A DNA stretch of 14,090 bases from Oscillospiraceae bacterium. GTDB lineage: Bacteria > Bacillota > Clostridia > Oscillospirales > Oscillospiraceae. The notes beneath the pieces were generated by a model. That model did no database searches, had not been told where the DNA came from, and worked only from the letters and a program-made list of their open reading frames with translations. Shown here piece after piece: positions 7,211-13,987 of the stretch. Every line of letters begins with the position of its first letter. The first letter of the stretch is position 1. The position numbers and the translations under genes are program-made. Location: the NCBI GenBank assembly GCA_031272845.1, contig JAISTA010000099.1, forward strand, positions 1 through 14,090, in the 5' to 3' direction.

Positions 7211-7948
7211 AGTTGCGGCTCCTTTTACGATTGTGCCGGGAACACCCGGCGTAAAGCTCGAAAGAACTTCTATCTCAACTCCGTAGCGCTTTCCCATCTG
7301 CACGCTTCTGTTGTGCAGAACCTGCGCGCCGAGTGAGGCAAGCTCAAGCATTTCGTCATATGTAATCTCGGATAGCTTTCGCGCGCCCTCAACCTTACGC
7401 GGATCCGCCGTATACACCCCGTCAACATCGGTGTATATCTGACACTTGTCAGCGTGCAGCGCGGCCGCTATCGCCACCGCCGTTGTGTCCGAGCCGCCGC
7501 GCCCGAGCGTCGTAACGTCGTCGTACTTGTCCATTCCCTGAAAGCCCGCGACAATCACAATCCGTCCGTTGTCCAGCTCACGCAGAATGCGCGAGCCCTC
7601 GACCCGTTCAATCTTTGCCGAGGAATAATCCGCGCTTGTCGAAATTCCCGCCTGCCGGCCGGTAAGGCTGATTGCGGGAAGACCCATGTTCTCAAGCGCA
7701 ATCGCCATAAGGGCGACGGAGATTCTCTCGCCGGAGGACAAAAGCACGTCCATTTCACGCTTCGGCGGCTTGCCTGAAAGCTCGGAGGCCTTTTCGATAA
7801 GCTCGTCCGTAGTATCACCCTGCGCGGACAAAACCGCGATTATTTTGTGTCCCGCACGGTAGTCCTCCGCAATGATTCCGGCGACCCGCCGTATCCTCTC
7901 GGCGTCGGCTACAGAGCTTCCTCCGAATTTTTTTACAATAAAAGCCAT
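6740..7948 (-). CDS. lysC: Aspartate kinase
   Basis: First step of the aspartate pathway (Lys, Thr, Met and diaminopimelate): ATP-dependent phosphorylation of aspartate in the cytosol. The 402-residue monofunctional enzyme has KKFGGSS at 6-12, the substrate loop GRGGSDTTA near 149-157, the YTDVDGVYTADPR nucleotide-site block near 172-184, and two C-terminal ACT domains (about 264-335 and 340-402) for feedback control. ATG at 7948 is preceded by GAGGT with a 6-nt gap (7955-7959); a GTG one codon earlier is possible. A second, stronger ribosome site lies inside the gene (separate entry). It heads the series lysC-mnmG-TS-rarA. The ~110-nt leader looks too short for a lysine riboswitch, and I see none. 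Confidence 0.96.
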   Translation of the reverse strand: MAFIVKKFGGSSVADAERIRRVAGIIAEDYRAGHKIIAVLSAQGDTTDELIEKASELSGKPPKREMDVLLSSGERISVALMAIALENMGLPAISLTGRQAGISTSADYSSAKIERVEGSRILRELDNGRIVIVAGFQGMDKYDDVTTLGRGGSDTTAVAIAAALHADKCQIYTDVDGVYTADPRKVEGARKLSEITYDEMLELASLGAQVLHNRSVQMGKRYGVEIEVLSSFTPGVPGTIVKGAATMEKTKISGVAKDTNTARIAVMGLADTPGIAFRVFNEIARAGINVDIILQSIGRDKTKDISFTVPKEDLQAAVATLEKKKSELQYSAIDTNDAVAKVSIVGAGMMSASGIAAMMFEALYDAEVNINMIATSEIKISVLVRETDADRAVDAIHRKFFE

Positions 7949-7980
7949 CACATGACCTCGAAATAATTATAAATTTGGTA

Positions 7981-8009
7981 TTTACAATTCATTTGTACTG
8001 TTATATAAT
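7981..8009 (+). promoter_or_regulatory. Candidate sigma-A promoter for the UroD-like gene
   Basis: TTTACA (7981-7986) and TATAAT (8004-8009) are separated by exactly 17 nt on the plus strand. The start point would be near 8016, leaving an untranslated leader of about 212 nt before the ATG at 8228. It overlaps the divergent lysC leader. A second TATAAT at 8062-8067 lacks a good -35 element. Confidence 0.5.
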
Positions 8010-8062
8010 ATGAAAAGCGTTGATTTTGCTCCAAGGCACAGCTTCAAGCACACATTGCTTTT

Positions 8063-8091
8063 ATAATAGCACGTTTATCCTATAAATTCAA
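8063..8091 (-). promoter_or_regulatory. Candidate sigma-A promoter for lysC operon
   Basis: Read on the minus strand, TTGAAT (8086-8091) and TATTAT (8063-8068) are separated by 17 nt, which places the start point near 8056 and gives a leader of roughly 108 nt. A weaker alternative, TTGGAG (8029-8034) with TATTAT (8005-8010) at 18 nt, would shorten the leader to about 50 nt. No terminator or riboswitch fold was recognised in the leader. Confidence 0.45.
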
Positions 8092-8131
8092 GTGTAATTT
8101 TTGATGCCGCGCCGGTTTTTTTTGCGTCAGG

Positions 8132-8163
8132 TTTGTTTCACTCCCTGCGCGCGTGAAAACAAA
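8132..8163 (+). other. Leader hairpin upstream of the UroD-like gene
   Basis: TTTGTTTCAC (8132-8141) pairs with GTGAAAACAAA (8153-8163), ten base pairs with one bulged A around an 11-nt loop. It lies 64 nt before the start codon in the long leader and is not followed by a T-run. It could be a stabilising or regulatory fold. No known riboswitch class was recognised. Confidence 0.35.
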
Positions 8164-8227
8164 TATGGAGCTAAACTTATCAAGCGGAAATTTGAAAACC
8201 AAAATTTTTTAATCGAAAGGAGAAAAT

Positions 8228-9322
8228 ATGTCTATTCCGAAATTCGACAATGCAGAGCTTGAGGCTGTATTCGAAACGCCCCCCTTCGGCGCAAGCCCCG
8301 GTATGAAGTTCTACAAAACCCCCGTTACCGCACACGACGGTATCGCGGCGCTCTTTCAGAAAAAGCCCCTGTGGCAGGTTATAGAGCATGCGGAGTTCCG
8401 TATGTTCACGCCCCGCGTTGTGCCGGATAACGTCGCGCGCGCGTTCTGTTTTGAGGCGCGCCCGTTTGACGCGAACAAGGAGGGCGGCGGCTCGGATATG
8501 TTCGGCATCATCTGGGAGTATGTCGCGCAGGTCGGCGGCAGCATGGTTCGCCCCGGAAAGCCGTTTCTTGAGGACATTTCTGAGTGGAAGGAAAAGGTCG
8601 TCTTCCCGGACATCGACAAGTGGGACTGGGAGGGCGCGGCCAAGGCAAACAACGGCACCTACCTACAGCCGGATAACTTCAACGTCGTCTGGTTCCAGAC
8701 GGGCTTTTACGAGCGCCTTATCTCCCTGCTCGACTTTGAGGGAGCGGTTCTCGCCGTTTTCGACGAGGATTCACAGGCGGACGTGCACGAGTTCTTTGAC
8801 AAGCTCACGGATCTGTACATCCGCATTTTCGACAAGTATCTGACCTATTTTGACCATATCCACGCGGTGTATTTCCACGACGATTGGGGCAGCCAAAAGG
8901 AGACGTTCTTCTCCCCGTCCGTCGCCGAGGAAATGATTGTGCCTTACATGAAGCGCATCACGGAATTCCTGCATTCAAAAGGCATTTTTGCGGAGCTGCA
9001 CTCCTGCGGGCAGCTGTACAAGCAGGTTCCGAACATGATCAAGGCCGGGTGGGACGCCTGGGGTCCGCAGACAATGAACGACTCGTACAAAATCTACGAC
9101 GATTACGGCGACAAAATCATTATAGCGGTAACGCCGCAGGGTCTGCCCGAGAATTTTGCAAAGCTTCCCGAAGAGGAGCAGCGCAAGTACGCCCGCGAGT
9201 TCGCTGACCGCTTTGCGCGTCCGGACAAGCCGTCTATGTTCAACTTCTACGGCGCGCAGTACCTGACCCCCGCGTTCCGCGAGGAGCTGTACATAAGAAG
9301 CAGAGAGAATTACTCGAAGTAA
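8228..9322 (+). CDS. Uroporphyrinogen decarboxylase (UroD)-family protein, methyltransferase-like
   Basis: The 364-residue TIM-barrel protein belongs to the UroD superfamily, nearer to corrinoid-dependent methyltransferases (MtaA/CmuA type) and O-demethylase components than to haem-pathway HemE. Visible are KKPLW at 45-49, DDWGSQ at 218-223 followed by SP at 229-230 (family signature), and the HxC pair H258/C260 in ELHSCGQ that holds zinc in methyltransferase members. The usual third Cys ligand is missing: the only other Cys is C74. Zinc binding may therefore use a different residue, or the chemistry may differ. There is no HemE N-terminal Arg-rich substrate motif and no corrinoid protein nearby. 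ATG at 8228 has AAAGGAG 5 nt upstream. It is transcribed alone between its own promoter and terminator. The substrate is unknown. Confidence 0.85.
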   Translation: MSIPKFDNAELEAVFETPPFGASPGMKFYKTPVTAHDGIAALFQKKPLWQVIEHAEFRMFTPRVVPDNVARAFCFEARPFDANKEGGGSDMFGIIWEYVAQVGGSMVRPGKPFLEDISEWKEKVVFPDIDKWDWEGAAKANNGTYLQPDNFNVVWFQTGFYERLISLLDFEGAVLAVFDEDSQADVHEFFDKLTDLYIRIFDKYLTYFDHIHAVYFHDDWGSQKETFFSPSVAEEMIVPYMKRITEFLHSKGIFAELHSCGQLYKQVPNMIKAGWDAWGPQTMNDSYKIYDDYGDKIIIAVTPQGLPENFAKLPEEEQRKYAREFADRFARPDKPSMFNFYGAQYLTPAFREELYIRSRENYSK

Positions 9323-9325
9323 GCG

Positions 9326-9359
9326 AAAGAGGGTGCATTGTCGCACCCTCTTTTATTTT
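9326..9359 (+). terminator. Intrinsic terminator after the UroD-like gene
   Basis: AAAGAGGGTGC (9326-9336) pairs perfectly with GCACCCTCTTT (9343-9353) around a 6-nt loop, and TATTTT follows. It begins 3 nt after the stop codon and separates this gene from the restriction-modification cassette. Confidence 0.92.
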
Positions 9360-9422
9360 CTCATTACATTCTCCACAAAGCTCATTGGCAACCCTGCAAG
9401 TCTCAGTTCTTATTGCGTCGAG

Positions 9423-9449
9423 ACCACAAAAAGATGTGGTTGTTTTTTC
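9423..9449. promoter_or_regulatory. Inverted repeat with T-run just before the R-M genes
   Basis: ACCACA (9423-9428) pairs with TGTGGT (9435-9440) around AAAAGA and is followed by TGTTTTTT. It reads either as a small extra terminator or, since its right arm touches the -35 element of the R-M promoter, as a possible operator. The sequence alone does not decide. Confidence 0.35.
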
Positions 9450-9468
9450 GGCGCGGTTATGATAAAAT
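9440..9468 (+). promoter_or_regulatory. Candidate promoter of the R-M operon
   Basis: TTGTTT (9440-9445), a 17-nt spacer and TAAAAT (9463-9468) predict a start point near 9475, about 33 nt before the methyltransferase ATG. AAAGGA at 9491-9496 is the likely ribosome site, 11 nt from the ATG. There is no separate regulator (C protein) gene. Confidence 0.5.
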
Positions 9469-9507
9469 GAGATGTAGAATTTATCGAAAAAAAGGAATTG
9501 ACCGACT

Positions 9508-10560
9508 ATGAGCAAGACACAAAAGCAAAATAACGTCGCGCCGTCGGAGGTTCACCCTTTAACTGTAATCGAGCTATTCGCCGGGGCGGGCGGGCTTGCT
9601 CTCGGCATTGAAAAGGCGGGGTTTGATACCCTCGCCCTTATTGAGTTTAACAAAGACGCAGCAAACACGCTCAAATCAAACCGCCCGAATTGGAATGTAA
9701 TATGCGACGACATAGCCAATATTTCACCGCTTGACTTACCCGCGCTTTTTAATTTACAGGTCGGGGAACTTTCCTTGCTTTCAGGCGGCGCACCCTGCCA
9801 GTCTTTTTCCTATGCAGGTAAGCGGCTTGGGCTTGAGGACGCGCGGGGAACATTGTTTTATCACTTCGCCGTATTCCTTGAAAAATTGCGTCCGAAAACA
9901 TTTTTATTTGAAAACGTTCGCGGGCTTTTAACCCACGGTGGCGGACGCACATATGAAACAATCCTTGAGATATTTACGCAAGCGGGATATACCATTCAAA
10001 AGCAAGTATTGAATGCTTGGGATTACGGCGTTGCGCAAAAGCGCGAACGCCTAATAACTATTGGTGTACGTAATGATTTAGTTGATAAAATTAAGATTGC
10101 GTTCCCCGCTCCACATGACTGTAAACCCGTTTTGCGTGACGTGTTAAAAGATGTTCCCGATAGCGCGGGTACGCCCTATTCGGAATACAAGCGAAAAATA
10201 TTTGAGTTAGTGCCGCCGGGTGGTTATTGGCGTGATATTCCTGAGAACATAGCGCGGGAATATATGAAAAGTTGTTGGAACATGGGCGGCGGTCGCACCG
10301 GGATATTGCGCCGTTTAAGTTTAGATGAACCGTCACTCGCGGTTTTGACTTCACCGTCCCAAAAGCAAACAGACAGATGTCACCCATTAGAAGCCCGCCC
10401 GTTTACAGTACGCGAAAACGCGCGTGTTCAATGTTTTCCTGATGATTGGGAATTTATCGGGAGTGTTGGAAGTCAATATAAACAAGTTGGTAATGCCGTG
10501 CCTGTCCTACTCGCATACGACATAGCCAAAGAGATTTACAGGGGGTTAAAAAGCGTATGA
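9508..10560 (+). CDS. Type II DNA (cytosine-5) methyltransferase, probably GGNCC-specific
   Basis: Modifies cytosine at C5 with S-adenosylmethionine to protect the host from the partner nuclease. All hallmark m5C motifs are present in the 350-residue protein: motif I FAGAGG at 24-29 (SAM), motif IV GGAPCQSF at 93-100 with nucleophile C97, motif VI ENV at 135-137, motif VIII QKRER at 177-181, motif IX RPFTVRENARVQCFPDDW at 297-314, and motif X QVGNAVP at 326-332. The target-recognition region lies at about 200-290. GGNCC is inferred from the partner enzyme and from genome-like avoidance of that site; the protein alone does not prove it. The gene is AT-richer than its neighbours and overlaps the endonuclease start (ATGA), which suggests coupled translation and arrival by transfer. 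Confidence 0.95.
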   Translation: MSKTQKQNNVAPSEVHPLTVIELFAGAGGLALGIEKAGFDTLALIEFNKDAANTLKSNRPNWNVICDDIANISPLDLPALFNLQVGELSLLSGGAPCQSFSYAGKRLGLEDARGTLFYHFAVFLEKLRPKTFLFENVRGLLTHGGGRTYETILEIFTQAGYTIQKQVLNAWDYGVAQKRERLITIGVRNDLVDKIKIAFPAPHDCKPVLRDVLKDVPDSAGTPYSEYKRKIFELVPPGGYWRDIPENIAREYMKSCWNMGGGRTGILRRLSLDEPSLAVLTSPSQKQTDRCHPLEARPFTVRENARVQCFPDDWEFIGSVGSQYKQVGNAVPVLLAYDIAKEIYRGLKSV

Positions 10561-11348
10561 GTTGGGATTTAATGTTTATATCCGAACATGATTTTATAAA
10601 ACACGTCCAGTTGACAATACAGCAGTATGGCGATAAACTCGCCGCCTTTGACTTGCGAAAATTCAACAGTAACATTGTTGACCCTATCAAGTTGATTTTC
10701 GATAAAACAGTCTATCGCTATTCTTGGGATGAAATTATCAAGAATGAAATTTTCCGTCAACGTGATAAGTCGAACAATAACGATATAGGCTATTTTCATC
10801 AACGGCTTTTCCAGTATGTAGCAGGTTGCACTGTTCCACTTGCCGGGTGGGACGTAATTTTTACTAACGAAAACGGGGTTTTGTTACCCGATGGCGACAA
10901 GGTTAAAACCGTATACGTTGAAATGAAAAACAAGCACAACACAATGAATAGCGCGTCAAGCGGTAAAACATATATGAAAATGCAAGGGCAGTTATTGTCC
11001 GACGACGATTGCGCTTGTTTACTTGTTGAAGCCATAGCGAAAAAGTCACAAAACATAACGTGGATGGTCAGTGTTGACGGGACAAAGCAAAAGCACCGCC
11101 GTATACGCCGAGTGAGTATGGACGAGTTCTATAAACTTGTCACCGGGCAGGACGACGCGTTTTATCAGATGTGTATGATTTTACCGTCTGTAATTGAAAA
11201 CGTAGTTGAAAAAGCCGCGCCCGGAGTCGTTCCGCAAGATACCGTTATTGACGAATTGAAGCAAATAGCAGACAATGAAAACGGTTCCTTTGCCTTGGCA
11301 TTGTATATGCTTGGGTTTGGAAGTTATAATGGGTTTCATTATCGCTAG
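10557..11348 (+). CDS. Type II restriction endonuclease, Eco47II-like (GGNCC)
   Basis: The 263-residue protein begins inside the last codons of the methyltransferase. It resembles the Eco47II/Sau96I-isoschizomer family by the block from NIVDPIK (39-45) through EIFRQRDKSNNNDIGYFHQ (64-82), and by YVEMKNKHNTMNS (120-132) followed by KTYMKMQGQ. A PD-(D/E)xK active site is suggested by D99 in AGWDV and E122-M-K124. The later stretch RIRRVSMDEFYKLVTG (182-197) also looks family-typical. Full length and free of internal stops, so probably active. No vsr-type or controller gene accompanies it. The family assignment is from memory of motifs; cleavage of G^GNCC is the family property, not shown here. 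AT-rich codon use sets it apart from the flanking metabolic genes. Confidence 0.85.
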   Translation: MSWDLMFISEHDFIKHVQLTIQQYGDKLAAFDLRKFNSNIVDPIKLIFDKTVYRYSWDEIIKNEIFRQRDKSNNNDIGYFHQRLFQYVAGCTVPLAGWDVIFTNENGVLLPDGDKVKTVYVEMKNKHNTMNSASSGKTYMKMQGQLLSDDDCACLLVEAIAKKSQNITWMVSVDGTKQKHRRIRRVSMDEFYKLVTGQDDAFYQMCMILPSVIENVVEKAAPGVVPQDTVIDELKQIADNENGSFALALYMLGFGSYNGFHYR

Positions 11349-11378
11349 TTTGGCACTGTGATTTCGCTCCATACGCAC

Positions 11379-11416
11379 AAAACACAAAGACCCGCGCTCG
11401 CGGGTCTTTGTGTTTT
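11379..11416. terminator. Strong bidirectional intrinsic terminator
   Basis: A 17-bp perfect stem pairs AAAACACAAAGACCCGC (11379-11395) with its complement at 11400-11416 around GCTC. The A-run and T-run ends serve both strands: the endonuclease gene from the left and cysK from the right. A weaker hairpin, AGGGG/CCCCT (11435-11453), lies closer to the cysK stop. Confidence 0.93.
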
Positions 11417-11470
11417 ATAAGGAGGAGGAATGCTAGGGGATGATAATACCCCTTATTAGTAGCTTTTGAA

Positions 11471-12403
11471 TTAGTCCGCGAACAACGCGGTGGACAGGTA
11501 TCGCTCGCCTGTATCCGGGAGGATTGCGACAATCAGCTTGCCCTTGTTCTCCGGGCGCTTTGCAAGCTGCGTGGCGGCGTGAATCGCGGCGCCTGAGGAA
11601 ATTCCGATCAGGAGTCCTTCGGCCAGCGCAACCGCGCGTCCCGCCGCAAACGCGTCCTCGTTCTTGACGGTGATGATTTCGTCGTACACCTGCGTATTCA
11701 GCGTGTCAGGCACAAAACCCGCTCCGATACCCTGGATTTTGTGCGGTCCGGGACGGCCCTCGGAAAGAACCGGGCTGTCGTAAGGCTCAACCGCGACAAT
11801 CTTGACGTTTGCGTTCTTTGACTTCAGGTATTCGCCCGCGCCTGTGATTGTTCCGCCCGTTCCGATACCGGAAACGAGAATGTCAATCTTTCCGTCCGTG
11901 TCGTCCCAAATTTCGGGGCCTGTCGTCTCGCGGTGAACCTGCGGGTTTGCGGGGTTTACAAACTGTCCGGGGATAAACGAATTCGGCGTTTCGGCGGCAA
12001 GCTCTTCAGCCTTTGCAATCGCGCCCTTCATTCCCTTTGAGCCCTCCGTCAAAACAAGCTCCGCGCCGTAGGCGGCAAGCAGCTTGCGGCGCTCGATTGA
12101 CATTGTCTCAGGCATTGTGAGGATAATCTTATATCCGCGCGCCGCCGCGACTGACGCAAGACCGATACCGGTGTTGCCGGAGGTCGGCTCAATAATCGTT
12201 GCGCCGGGCTTTAACTTGCCGCTCTTTTCGGCATCGTCAATCATCGCAAGGGCGATTCTGTCCTTTACGGAGCCGGCCGGATTATAGTACTCAAGCTTTC
12301 CGACGACGGTTGCGCCGAGGTCGTTCTTCTTGCCGTACCCGTTAAGGGCAAGCAGTGGCGTTTTACCGATTAATTCGGTGAGGCTGTTATAAACTCTTGA
12401 CAT
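11471..12403 (-). CDS. cysK: Cysteine synthase A (O-acetylserine sulfhydrylase)
   Basis: PLP enzyme making cysteine from O-acetylserine and sulfide in the cytosol. The 310-residue length and layout are typical: PLP lysine K47 in NPAGSVKDR, substrate loop TSGNTG at 74-79, the phosphate-cup loop GTGGT at 181-185, and GISSGAA near 268-274, whose Ser contacts the PLP ring nitrogen. There is no C-terminal CBS or heme extension, so it is CysK/CysM-type rather than a full cystathionine beta-synthase, though some short homologues (MccA-type) do make cystathionine. ATG at 12403 has AGGAGA 8 nt upstream (12412-12417). It has its own near-perfect promoter and is divergent from a transsulfuration-type enzyme, which points to joint sulfur control. 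Confidence 0.96.
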   Translation of the reverse strand: MSRVYNSLTELIGKTPLLALNGYGKKNDLGATVVGKLEYYNPAGSVKDRIALAMIDDAEKSGKLKPGATIIEPTSGNTGIGLASVAAARGYKIILTMPETMSIERRKLLAAYGAELVLTEGSKGMKGAIAKAEELAAETPNSFIPGQFVNPANPQVHRETTGPEIWDDTDGKIDILVSGIGTGGTITGAGEYLKSKNANVKIVAVEPYDSPVLSEGRPGPHKIQGIGAGFVPDTLNTQVYDEIITVKNEDAFAAGRAVALAEGLLIGISSGAAIHAATQLAKRPENKGKLIVAILPDTGERYLSTALFAD

Positions 12404-12450
12404 TTTGTGATTCTCCTGTTATATTAATTAAAAGATAGTTTTCGTATATG

Positions 12451-12490
12451 TATTGGTTGGTTGAAGCAGAAATAATATACTTAACCGATA
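12451..12490. promoter_or_regulatory. Inverted repeat, candidate operator of the cysK region
   Basis: TATTGGTT (12451-12458) and AACCGATA (12483-12490) form an inverted repeat with one mismatch and 24 nt between arms. The right arm starts about 7 nt downstream of the predicted cysK start point, a position where a repressor would block transcription. Regulators of the Rrf2/CymR or LysR type control cysK in related bacteria; which one, if any, binds here is not known. Confidence 0.35.
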
Positions 12491-12502
12491 TGTTATATTT
12501 GT

Positions 12503-12531
12503 ATTATATGCTTTCGCTTTTGGTTTGTCAA
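12503..12531 (-). promoter_or_regulatory. Consensus sigma-A promoter for cysK
   Basis: On the minus strand, TTGACA (12526-12531), a 17-nt spacer and TATAAT (12503-12508) match the sigma-70/sigma-A consensus at all twelve positions. The start point would be near 12497, leaving a leader of about 93 nt. Confidence 0.85.
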
Positions 12532-12574
12532 GCCTTTTTTGCGAATTTCCAAAAAAAATTTTCAGGATGTTTTT

Positions 12575-13708
12575 ATGAAGCCCGATACCGCCTGCATTCA
12601 CGCCGCGCGTGACAATACAACCTCAACCGGCACGGTCGCCGTGCCGATATACCAGTCGGCAACCTTTGCCCACCCCGGCGTCGGCCAAAGCACGGGGTAC
12701 GACTATTCGCGCTCGCAGAATCCGACGCGCGAGCACGCGGAAAAGCTCGTCGCCGCGCTTGAGGGCGGCTTCGGCGCGCTTGCCTTTTCCACAGGAATGG
12801 CCGCAATCGCAACGCTTATGGAGCTGTTCTCCCCCGGAGATGAGATTATCGCGACGGACGACCTGTACGGCGGGTCAATCCGTCTGTTTGACAATCTTTC
12901 CAAAAAGAACGGCCTTGTCATACATTATATAGATACGTCTGACTTAAGTCAAGCAGAACCTCTGCTTTCGCCGAAAACAAAGGCGCTGTTTATCGAAAGC
13001 CCGACAAACCCGATGATGAAGGTGACGGATATTTCCGCCGCAAAAAAGCTGATCGCCGGGCGCGATATTCTCCTGATTTGCGACAATACGTTTTTAACGC
13101 CGTATTTCTGCAACCCGATTGCGCTGGGAGCGGATATTATCGTCCACTCCGGCACAAAATACCTTGCCGGGCATAACGACACGCTGTGCGGCTTTTTAGT
13201 CGCGGCAAACGCCGCGCTGGACGAGCGGCTGCGCTTTATTCAGAAAACCTCCGGCGCGGTGCTCTCGCCTTTTGACGCGTTTTTGGTCACGCGCGGAATA
13301 AAAACCCTCGCGCTCCGTATGGAAAAGGCGCAGCAAAACGCCGCCGCGATTGCCAATTGGCTGAGAACTCAGCCGAAGGTCACGAAGGTGTATTTTGTCG
13401 GCCTGCCCGACCACGAGGGATATGAAATCTCAACGCGTCAGGCGCGCGGCTTCGGCTCGATGATTTCCTTTACGGTGGACAGTGAGGAAACCGCACGCGC
13501 CGTACTGGAGCGCGTCAAGCTGATACTTTTCGCCGAAAGTCTCGGCGGCGTTGAGTCCCTGATAACCTACCCGGTGACGCAAACGCACGCCGATGTTCCG
13601 GAGGCAGACCGTCTCGCGCGCGGTATAGACGAGAAATTGCTGCGGCTCTCAGTCGGAATCGAGTCCGCGGAGGATCTGATTGCGGATCTCGCGCAGGCGC
13701 TTGGGTAA
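12575..13708 (+). CDS. Cys/Met-metabolism PLP enzyme (cystathionine gamma-synthase/lyase type)
   Basis: Fold-type I PLP enzyme of transsulfuration, 377 residues. Landmarks are YDYSR at 42-46 (Tyr and Arg that bind PLP phosphate), GGFGALAFSTGMAAI near 64-78, DDLYGG at 95-100 with stacking Tyr98, D170 in CDNTFLTPYF, PLP lysine K195 in HSGTKYLAGHND, and SLGGVESLITYP near 322-333. The motifs do not tell a synthase (cystathionine from acylated homoserine and Cys) from a gamma-lyase or an acyl-homoserine sulfhydrylase. Divergence from cysK fits either direction of Cys-Met exchange. I chose ATG 12575 because AGGA (12564-12567) is 7 nt upstream and homologues start KPDTxxIHA; an in-frame start at 12539 adds 12 residues without support. 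The broken gene at 13744 follows 35 nt later. Confidence 0.9.
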   Translation: MKPDTACIHAARDNTTSTGTVAVPIYQSATFAHPGVGQSTGYDYSRSQNPTREHAEKLVAALEGGFGALAFSTGMAAIATLMELFSPGDEIIATDDLYGGSIRLFDNLSKKNGLVIHYIDTSDLSQAEPLLSPKTKALFIESPTNPMMKVTDISAAKKLIAGRDILLICDNTFLTPYFCNPIALGADIIVHSGTKYLAGHNDTLCGFLVAANAALDERLRFIQKTSGAVLSPFDAFLVTRGIKTLALRMEKAQQNAAAIANWLRTQPKVTKVYFVGLPDHEGYEISTRQARGFGSMISFTVDSEETARAVLERVKLILFAESLGGVESLITYPVTQTHADVPEADRLARGIDEKLLRLSVGIESAEDLIADLAQALG

Positions 13709-13743
13709 ACCGAGAAAAATTAACGGATCAGGGAAGCATTATT

Positions 13744-13987
13744 ATGGCTGATATTAAACTATTCTCAATAAACGGCCCGATTACGGAAGTAAAATCGGCG
13801 TCCGTTTCTTTAGGAACGAGAGCTGCAAAACCTAATTGAACAAAATATGGACGCGTTCTTCAGCGTTACCTTTTTGTCCGCTGAATACACCATTACAAAC
13901 GTAAGAATAGACAGCGTAGGCATTGACGAGAATAACTGCCCCGTAATTTTCGAGTACAAGCGCAGCTCAAATGAAAATGTAATATAG
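13744..13987 (+). pseudogene. Frameshifted, truncated DUF5655-like protein
   Basis: ATG 13744 with AGGGA 9 nt upstream starts MADIKLFSINGPITEV...SVSL, then runs out of frame to a stop. Skipping one G at 13813 restores a long family-like reading: ERELQNLIEQNMDAFFSV, then RIDSVGIDENNCPVIFEYKR, ending ...NENVI and a stop at 13985-13987. Intact relatives (DUF5655-type proteins annotated as hypothetical or nuclease-like) continue with a NQGLFYLDWL-like stretch, missing here, so the 3' half is lost as well. The D...EYKR pattern looks like a PD-(D/E)xK nuclease core, which is inference. The family name is from memory of the motif. The gene was probably once read through from the upstream PLP enzyme gene. 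Confidence 0.7.

Noticed and set aside
6758..7286. Plus-strand open frames opposite lysC (133-144 codons)
   Set aside because: They mirror the codon pattern of the conserved aspartokinase and have no ribosome site or recognisable product.
7949..8227. Lysine riboswitch or B12 riboswitch in the lysC/UroD spacer
   Set aside because: The lysC leader is only about 110 nt, too short for an L-box, and no B12-box-like core was seen on the plus strand.
9240..9515. 91-codon minus-strand frame across the UroD/R-M spacer
   Set aside because: It crosses a strong terminator hairpin and overlaps coding ends on the other strand. No homology or start signal.
11430..11459. Nine-codon frame MLGDDNTPY after a GGAGGAGG sequence
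   Set aside because: The ribosome-site-like run abuts the ATG too closely, no promoter precedes it, and it sits just after a strong terminator; most likely chance.
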